Source: Alphaproteobacteria bacterium UBA3637 | GTDB taxonomy: Bacteria; Pseudomonadota; Alphaproteobacteria; CAAHEQ01; UBA3637 | Length of the DNA: 8,882 nt | Reading direction: 5' to 3' | Assembly (NCBI GenBank): GCA_002373615.1 | Contig: DFKU01000024.1 | Location: 1-8,882 of the forward strand | Part shown: piece by piece, positions 4,182 to 8,882 of the stretch | How the letters are laid out: each line of letters begins with the position of its first letter | How positions within the stretch are numbered: position 1 is the stretch's first letter | Program-made: the position numbers and the translations under genes | The notes under the pieces: generated by a model | What the model saw: only the letters and a program-made list of their open reading frames with translations | What the model was told of the DNA's origin: nothing | The model's database searches: none

Positions 4182-4943
4182 ATGAAAAAATTGATTTTAA
4201 TAATGGGAATTTGTTGTTTTTCTTTTGGAGGCTTGGCCGATACCAAGACGGAAATTTTACAGGATAAAGTAGAACGCATGGAAGCGGAATTATCACTTAT
4301 CCAACGCAAACTTTATCAACAACCAGTACAATCCATTTCTTCCACACAGACTGTTCCTTCTAATATTGATGAACTTTATTCCCAAATTGATGCCCAAAAT
4401 CAATTGATTCAAACTTTGACGGAAAAAGTAGAACGATTGGAATTTGAACTCACCGCTCTTCAGAGTAAAGTAGACCGTGTCAATCAGGATATAGATTTCA
4501 GATTAAATGAATTAAATACACAAAAGCCCACAGAAAAAAAGGAAGTGACACCATCAAAATCAGGGGATAAAGAAGCCTATGATGCGGCCTATGCGTTATT
4601 AAAAACGGGGGATTATGAGCGCGCTGAACAAGCCTTTTTGAAATTTATGACGGATTACCCCACCTCAAACTTGCTTGGGAACGCGAATTATTGGTTAGGG
4701 GAAAGCTATTATGCCAGGGGGCAATATGCCGAAGCCGCCGGTCTTTTTGCTGATGGTTTTACGAAATATAAAGAGAACTCTAAGGCACCTGACAACATGT
4801 TAAAATTGGGGCTTACCATGAAAGCACTCAACAAGAAAACAGAAGCCTGTACAGCCTTTAAGGGGTTGGCCAGCGAATTTCCAAAGGCCAATGAGTCCTT
4901 AAAAAAACGCGCGAATGAAGAAGCAAAAGCCTTAAAATGCTGA
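4182..4943 (+). CDS. cpoB: Cell division coordinator CpoB (YbgF)
   Basis: CpoB is a periplasmic protein of the Tol-Pal system that links outer-membrane constriction with septal peptidoglycan synthesis. I chose the ATG at 4182 (253 aa) because it gives a clean signal peptide, MKKLILIMGICCFSFGGLA, cleaved near Ala19, and has AAGGGGA (4171-4177) in place. The in-frame TTG at 4152 would add ten residues before the signal and lies upstream of the likely transcription start. The mature protein has an N-terminal coiled coil (about 24-45 and 62-112), typical of the trimerising helix, a Lys/Pro linker (113-130) and TPR repeats (about 131-250), with the family pattern Y..A..LLK.GDY..AE.AF..F and YWLGESYYARGQYAEAA. 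It overlaps tilS by 7 bp. Confidence 0.93.
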   Translation: MKKLILIMGICCFSFGGLADTKTEILQDKVERMEAELSLIQRKLYQQPVQSISSTQTVPSNIDELYSQIDAQNQLIQTLTEKVERLEFELTALQSKVDRVNQDIDFRLNELNTQKPTEKKEVTPSKSGDKEAYDAAYALLKTGDYERAEQAFLKFMTDYPTSNLLGNANYWLGESYYARGQYAEAAGLFADGFTKYKENSKAPDNMLKLGLTMKALNKKTEACTAFKGLASEFPKANESLKKRANEEAKALKC

Positions 4944-6220
4944 GTTTAGAAAAATTTTTTGATGAAAAATTACGGGATTTATTTCCTGAAGTCCCAGAGA
5001 AAATGGCTGTTGCTGTCTCTGGGGGGGCAGATAGCCTGTGTTTGACCTTACTTCTAAAAAACTGGGCGGATAAAAATGGGGTAAAACTTTTTGCCTTTAC
5101 GGTGGATCACGGATTGCGTCCGGAATCCAAAAAGGAAGCCCAAAACGTACATGATCAATTGAAAAAAATGGGAATTACGCATCAAACACTTTTGTGGCAA
5201 GGAAAAAAGCCCAAAACACATATTGAGGAATCAGCTCGCCTTGCACGATATGATTTATTACAAAAAGCCTGCCAAAAGCATAAAATTCAATATCTGTTTT
5301 TGGCGCATCATATGGAAGATCAAGCTGAAACTTTTTGGGCACGTCTTGCCCATAAAAGCGGGCTGGATGGCCTGTGTGGCATGGGCGAAAAATCACAAAG
5401 AAAAAATCTGATTTTGGTGCGTCCATTACTGGATATTTCCAAAAAAGAAATTGTGGATTATTTGAAAAAAAACAAACTTTCTTGGGTGGAAGATCCCATG
5501 AATTACAATCCCGTTTACGAACGTGTTTTGTGGCGTAATCGCCAAGAAATTTTATCCAAAATGGATTTGACACCCAATGCAATCAATACCCTTAGTAAAC
5601 GCCTGACACGTGTTAAAAATACAATTGATTTTTATACGGAATCCTTCATAAAAAATTCTGTTTTATTGAGTCCTGTTGGGTATGCTTTTATTTCAAAAAT
5701 GGCATGGGAGATGGCGCCCAAAGAAATTCGCTTGCGCACCTTGTTACATCTTCTTCCCCTTATCAGTGGTCAAGATAAAATTATCTCACTGGAATCGGTT
5801 GAAAAATTATTGGAAACACCGCATAGGTCTGCCACACTTTCGGGGTGCCAGATTATCTTTCATAAAAGGGGCGTTTTTATTGCACGTGAAATGCGTGTAC
5901 CTGTTGCCCTCAAAAAATTAAAAGCAGGGGAATCAGCTTATTGGGACAGGTTTTTTGTGATTACCCCAAAAGCTTTGACGCTTATCCATGCAGCCCCAAA
6001 AAAACGAATCAAAGATTTACCTTATTTGGTTCAAAAAACTTTCCCTTATGTGGTACATGATAGCATTCATTATTCCATTGATACGGATTGTTTTTGTGGC
6101 CTTTATTTTCCTGAAGTCGCCGTTATGACACAAAAAGAACTTGAAAAAAAAGCGCGTTTGGACTATAAAAAGGAAAAGAAAACTTTATATATTCACTTTA
6201 AACCAAGGATTCAAAAATGA
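4937..6220 (+). CDS. tilS: tRNA(Ile)-lysidine synthase TilS
   Basis: TilS uses ATP and lysine to convert C34 of the CAU-anticodon tRNA-Ile into lysidine, changing its codon from AUG to AUA and its charging from Met to Ile. This is an essential cytoplasmic reaction. The 427-aa protein shows the PP-loop SGGADS (28-33), VDHGLR (56-61), ARLARY (100-105), HHMEDQAET (124-132) followed by a Leu/Gly segment, RPLLDISKKEI (162-172) and the tRNA-side WVEDPMN.N..YERVLWRN (183-201). The C-terminal half is poorly conserved and Lys-rich. Its length is normal for alphaproteobacteria. The ATG lies inside the cpoB 3' end with no clear Shine-Dalgarno, so translation is probably coupled. Its TGA overlaps the ftsH ATG. 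Confidence 0.95.
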   Translation: MLSLEKFFDEKLRDLFPEVPEKMAVAVSGGADSLCLTLLLKNWADKNGVKLFAFTVDHGLRPESKKEAQNVHDQLKKMGITHQTLLWQGKKPKTHIEESARLARYDLLQKACQKHKIQYLFLAHHMEDQAETFWARLAHKSGLDGLCGMGEKSQRKNLILVRPLLDISKKEIVDYLKKNKLSWVEDPMNYNPVYERVLWRNRQEILSKMDLTPNAINTLSKRLTRVKNTIDFYTESFIKNSVLLSPVGYAFISKMAWEMAPKEIRLRTLLHLLPLISGQDKIISLESVEKLLETPHRSATLSGCQIIFHKRGVFIAREMRVPVALKKLKAGESAYWDRFFVITPKALTLIHAAPKKRIKDLPYLVQKTFPYVVHDSIHYSIDTDCFCGLYFPEVAVMTQKELEKKARLDYKKEKKTLYIHFKPRIQK

Positions 6221-8085
6221 AAGTACCTTCTGCTGCAAAAAGTTTAAGCTCATGGATTATGATTTTTTTGGTTATGTTCGTGGTGGCGAATTTGGCTTAT
6301 TCCCCCGATATGCAAAAAAAATCAGAAAATTTAAGCTACTCTGAATTTACCGAACGTGTCATGAAAAATGAAGTGGTATCGGTTGATATTCAAGGGCAAA
6401 CGGTGCGTGGTGAAACAACCGATCATAAATCCTTTGAAACCTATGTGCCAACGGATGCGGGGATTGTGCCGATGCTCAATGAACATAAAGTTCAAATCTC
6501 CGCCAGCCCTGTACCAGATCCCGGGGAATCTTGGAGCGGTATCTTAATTGCATGGCTTCCCATGATTTTCTTTTTGGGAATATGGCTGATGATGATGCGC
6601 CAAATGGCGGCCAGTAATGGCAAAGCCCTCAGCTTTGGGAAATCCCGTGCACGCCTGTTGAACGGCAAGGAAAAAGTGACTTTTAAAGATGTGGCGGGCA
6701 TTGAAGAGGCTAAATCTGAACTTCAAGAAATTGTGGAATTTTTAAAGGCCCCCGCCAAGTTTCAACGCTTGGGTGGCAAAATTCCCAAAGGCGTGTTGTT
6801 GGTGGGGCCTCCGGGAACGGGAAAAACTTTGCTTGCCCGTGCGATTGCCGGGGAAGCCGATGTGCCTTTTTATTCCATTTCGGGTTCTGATTTTGTGGAA
6901 ATGTTTGTAGGCGTTGGGGCATCCCGTGTGCGTGATATGTTTGAACAGGCCAAAAAGACAGCCCCTTGCATTGTTTTTATGGATGAAATTGATGCGGTGG
7001 GGCGCCACCGTGGCGCAGGCCTTGGTGGCGGCAATGATGAACGCGAACAGACCTTGAATCAGCTGTTGGTGGAAATGGATGGATTTGAGGTGAACTCTGG
7101 GATTATTTTGATCGCAGCTACCAACCGTCCTGATGTGTTGGATCCCGCGCTGTTGCGTCCAGGTCGTTTTGATCGTCAGGTTGTGGTCAATAATCCTGAT
7201 ATCAAGGGGCGTGAAGCCATCTTAAAAGTCCATGTCAGAAAAGTGCCTTTGGCAAAAGATGTCAAATTGGATGTTTTGGCGCGTGGAACACCGGGCTTTT
7301 CCGGGGCAGATTTGGCAAATCTTGTCAATGAAGCAGCATTGCTTGCTGCGGGGCGCAACAAAACAATGGTCGCCATGACGGAATTTGAAGATGCGAAAGA
7401 TAAAGTGATGATGGGTTCGGAACGTCGCAGTTTAATTATGGATGAAAAAGAAAAGAAAATGACAGCGTATCATGAGGCGGGGCATGCCATTGTATCGCTT
7501 CACTTGCCTGAATCTGATCCCCTGCATAAAGTGACGATTATCCCGCGGGGTAGGGCGCTGGGCGTCACGATGCAGCTACCTGAAAAAGATAAGTATTCGC
7601 AAAGTAAGACTTATTTACTTTCGCGCCTATCTATTTTGTTCGCAGGACGTGTCGCTGAAGAAATGATTTTGGGCAAAGAAAAAGTTTCTACGGGGGCCAG
7701 TAATGATATTCAAGTGGCGACCACAATCGCCCGTAAAATGGTGTCTGAATGGGGAATGAGCCCATTGGGCCCGATTGCCTTTACCGAACCTGAATCAGAT
7801 GTCTTTTTGGGCTACAGCATTGCCAAGCGCAAAAATATGGCGGATAAGACGGCCCTTCAGGTGGATACCGAAATCGCCCGTCTAATTAATAATGCCTATA
7901 AGCGGACACAAAATTTGCTTCGCACCTATCGCAAAGAATTGGATACGTTGGCGAAAGGTTTGATAGAATATGAAACCTTGTCGGGTGAGGAAGTAAAATT
8001 ATTGCTTTCGGGTAAAAAAATCGGGAAAGAGGAAAAATCCAAAAAGCCCACCTCCACCCAAACTACCGTTCCCGAAGTAGAATAA
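6217..8085 (+). CDS. ftsH: ATP-dependent zinc metalloprotease FtsH
   Basis: FtsH is a hexameric inner-membrane AAA+ protease that extracts and degrades misassembled membrane proteins and some regulators. The 622-aa protein has a first membrane helix (about 13-29), a periplasmic domain (30-106), a second helix (107-127) and a cytoplasmic AAA+ module. That module shows Walker A GPPGTGKT (197-204), pore loop FVGVG (230-234), Walker B IVFMDEID (Asp256, Glu257) and second region of homology with Arg314, Arg317 and Arg320. The peptidase has zinc site HEAGH (419-423) and third ligand Asp497 in STGASND. A short Lys/Ser/Thr tail follows. All catalytic residues are present and the length is typical. 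It starts at ATGA, overlapping the tilS stop by 4 bp, and ends before a bidirectional terminator. tilS-ftsH adjacency is classical. Confidence 0.98.
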   Translation: MKVPSAAKSLSSWIMIFLVMFVVANLAYSPDMQKKSENLSYSEFTERVMKNEVVSVDIQGQTVRGETTDHKSFETYVPTDAGIVPMLNEHKVQISASPVPDPGESWSGILIAWLPMIFFLGIWLMMMRQMAASNGKALSFGKSRARLLNGKEKVTFKDVAGIEEAKSELQEIVEFLKAPAKFQRLGGKIPKGVLLVGPPGTGKTLLARAIAGEADVPFYSISGSDFVEMFVGVGASRVRDMFEQAKKTAPCIVFMDEIDAVGRHRGAGLGGGNDEREQTLNQLLVEMDGFEVNSGIILIAATNRPDVLDPALLRPGRFDRQVVVNNPDIKGREAILKVHVRKVPLAKDVKLDVLARGTPGFSGADLANLVNEAALLAAGRNKTMVAMTEFEDAKDKVMMGSERRSLIMDEKEKKMTAYHEAGHAIVSLHLPESDPLHKVTIIPRGRALGVTMQLPEKDKYSQSKTYLLSRLSILFAGRVAEEMILGKEKVSTGASNDIQVATTIARKMVSEWGMSPLGPIAFTEPESDVFLGYSIAKRKNMADKTALQVDTEIARLINNAYKRTQNLLRTYRKELDTLAKGLIEYETLSGEEVKLLLSGKKIGKEEKSKKPTSTQTTVPEVE

Positions 8086-8118
8086 AAAACTCCCCGGCCA
8101 TTTGACCGGGGAATTTTT
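8085..8118. terminator. Bidirectional terminator between ftsH and the convergent pilin gene
   Basis: TCCCCGG (8091-8097) pairs with CCGGGGA (8106-8112) around an 8-nt loop. It is flanked by AAAAAA on the left (8084-8089) and TTTTT on the right (8114-8118), so each strand has a GC stem followed by a T-run. The pilin stop codon (8117-8119) lies in the T-run. With only 31 bp between the two genes, this is the sole shared terminator. Confidence 0.85.
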
Positions 8119-8882
8119 ATAAAGGAACAGCACCATCACCCGAAGCACCAGAACCAGAGTCATCATCGCTACTAGAGTCATCATCATCAGAAGGTTCAAT
8201 GTACGTTGAACAGAGCAAAGGATTTTTATCTGTTTCAAGGCCATGGCCGATATTGCATCCACGATCACAATGTCCGTATGGGACATCACTTTTGGTACTA
8301 TATAAATCACCATCAGAACAATAAAAATACTCTGTTTCTTCCTCTGTGAAATCTGTACATAGTTCAACCCATGTTTTAGCGGGTACCCATGTATCTGTAA
8401 TTTTACAAGAGTGAGGAAGGCAGTTCCCTACCAGTTTCATTGGATCGTATACATCAGAAAATGAACCATGCAGACACATAAAACTCTTTAACTGTGTTTC
8501 GCAATGATCCCCTGTATAACCCGTCCCCGTACAATCACAGGTGCCACCTGAACACTTGCCTCCGTTTTGACAAATAACATCAGCACACAGATCAACAACG
8601 GGTTCCTGTTGACTGCTTCCGCCAGTACTACCACCGGTGTTGGATGAGGTGCTACCTTTTGATAAATCGTTGTTAAAGGTAAGATAAGCACACTTATCCC
8701 CTACCTCTTGAATAATCGTATTGGAACCAACCGTGGCCTTTAATTGAGTACAAACATCATCATCTACACCTGATAAGGTCAGTTTAAATTGATTTGTTCC
8801 AACGGCTTCTACCCCTGTAAAGGTGGTTCCATTATTATCAAACTGATTCATCATATCGGCAGATATACTTTTACCAGAGAGG
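8117..8882 (-). CDS. Pilin-like protein with EGF-like module and acidic tail (5' partial)
   Basis: The minus-strand frame is open to the window edge; the Met at 8854 is only an internal residue, with LSGKSISAD read upstream of it, so the prepilin leader lies outside. Counting from Met-8854, residues 20-66 (NQFKLTLSGV...VCTQLK...KCAYLTFNNDLS) match the core of the pilin at the left end of the window, which is the basis for the family call. A Gly/Ser/Thr linker (66-81) leads to an EGF-like module with Cys90, 95, 101, 106, 108 and 118 (CQNGGKC...CDCTGTGYTGDHCE), then a further Cys-rich segment (124-215) and an Asp/Ser/Gly tail (222-245). It is probably exported and surface-exposed. Inference: a minor pilin or pseudopilin with an adhesive or protein-binding head. 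Confidence 0.8.
   Translation of the reverse strand, partial: LSGKSISADMMNQFDNNGTTFTGVEAVGTNQFKLTLSGVDDDVCTQLKATVGSNTIIQEVGDKCAYLTFNNDLSKGSTSSNTGGSTGGSSQQEPVVDLCADVICQNGGKCSGGTCDCTGTGYTGDHCETQLKSFMCLHGSFSDVYDPMKLVGNCLPHSCKITDTWVPAKTWVELCTDFTEEETEYFYCSDGDLYSTKSDVPYGHCDRGCNIGHGLETDKNPLLCSTYIEPSDDDDSSSDDDSGSGASGDGAVPL
8501..8587 (-). other. EGF-like six-cysteine module
   Basis: The cysteine spacing is C-x4-C-x5-C-x4-C-x-C-x9-C, with NGGKC after the second Cys and GYTGDHC at the end. This is the classical EGF signature with its Gly-aromatic-x-Gly turn. Calcium-binding residues of the cbEGF type are not evident. It is joined to the pilin core by a flexible Ser/Gly linker. Confidence 0.8.

Noticed and set aside
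3874..4296. Antisense 140-codon frame over pal and the start of cpoB
   Set aside because: It crosses the terminator/promoter element, has no domain signature and is fully opposite strongly conserved Pal sequence.
5175..5582. Antisense 135-codon frame inside tilS
   Set aside because: It is a shadow of the conserved TilS catalytic domain with no start context or family match.
8120..8367. Second minus-strand frame within the right-end pilin
   Set aside because: It is an alternative frame of the same Cys-rich/Asp-Ser coding sequence. The pilin frame has the EGF module and continues to the window edge.

Overview
The window looks like chromosomal DNA of an AT-leaning alphaproteobacterium. The main evidence is the gene order pal-cpoB(ybgF)-tilS-ftsH, a conserved alphaproteobacterial arrangement. 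The type IV pilin-like proteins begin with a GRSMVEMLGVLAV-type leader. From memory, this leader is common in uncultured gut Alphaproteobacteria, so that lineage is an inference, not something shown here.

Left end (1-1414): the 3' part of a modular pilin-like surface protein on the + strand. It has a prepilin N terminus, a small pilin core, a long cysteine-rich stalk and a C-type-lectin-like C-terminal domain. Its last 20-odd codons look like the variable region of a diversity-generating retroelement (DGR): 18 consecutive codons end in C or T, followed by an invariant-looking YALCK end. A strong GC-rich hairpin lies just after the stop. No reverse transcriptase or template repeat is in the window. 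The next ~200 bp hold stacked inverted repeats, a terminator-like hairpin and the promoter of the next gene.

Middle left (1415-2719): a P-loop kinase of the small archaeal-type cytidylate kinase group (+) meets an unrecognised 257-aa protein (-) tail to tail, the two overlapping by 6 bp. Their start regions share a long promoter-like motif.

Envelope block (2791-8112): a proline-rich lipoprotein gene with a good promoter leads through an unusual 84-bp tandem duplication into pal. Each copy holds a 7-codon micro-ORF with a strong Shine-Dalgarno. A terminator follows pal, and the promoter of cpoB is built into that terminator, with its -10 box in the hairpin loop. cpoB, tilS and ftsH overlap (7 bp and 4 bp) and form one translationally coupled unit. 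Pal and CpoB belong to the Tol-Pal outer-membrane constriction system, TilS modifies tRNA-Ile and FtsH is the membrane AAA+ protease. tolQRAB, which usually precede pal, are not here.

Right end (8117-8882): a bidirectional terminator separates ftsH from a second pilin-like gene on the - strand. Its 5' end lies outside the window. It shares the pilin core of the first protein but carries a canonical EGF-like six-cysteine module and an acidic Asp/Ser tail. The housekeeping block is thus flanked by two modular, probably surface-exposed pilins.
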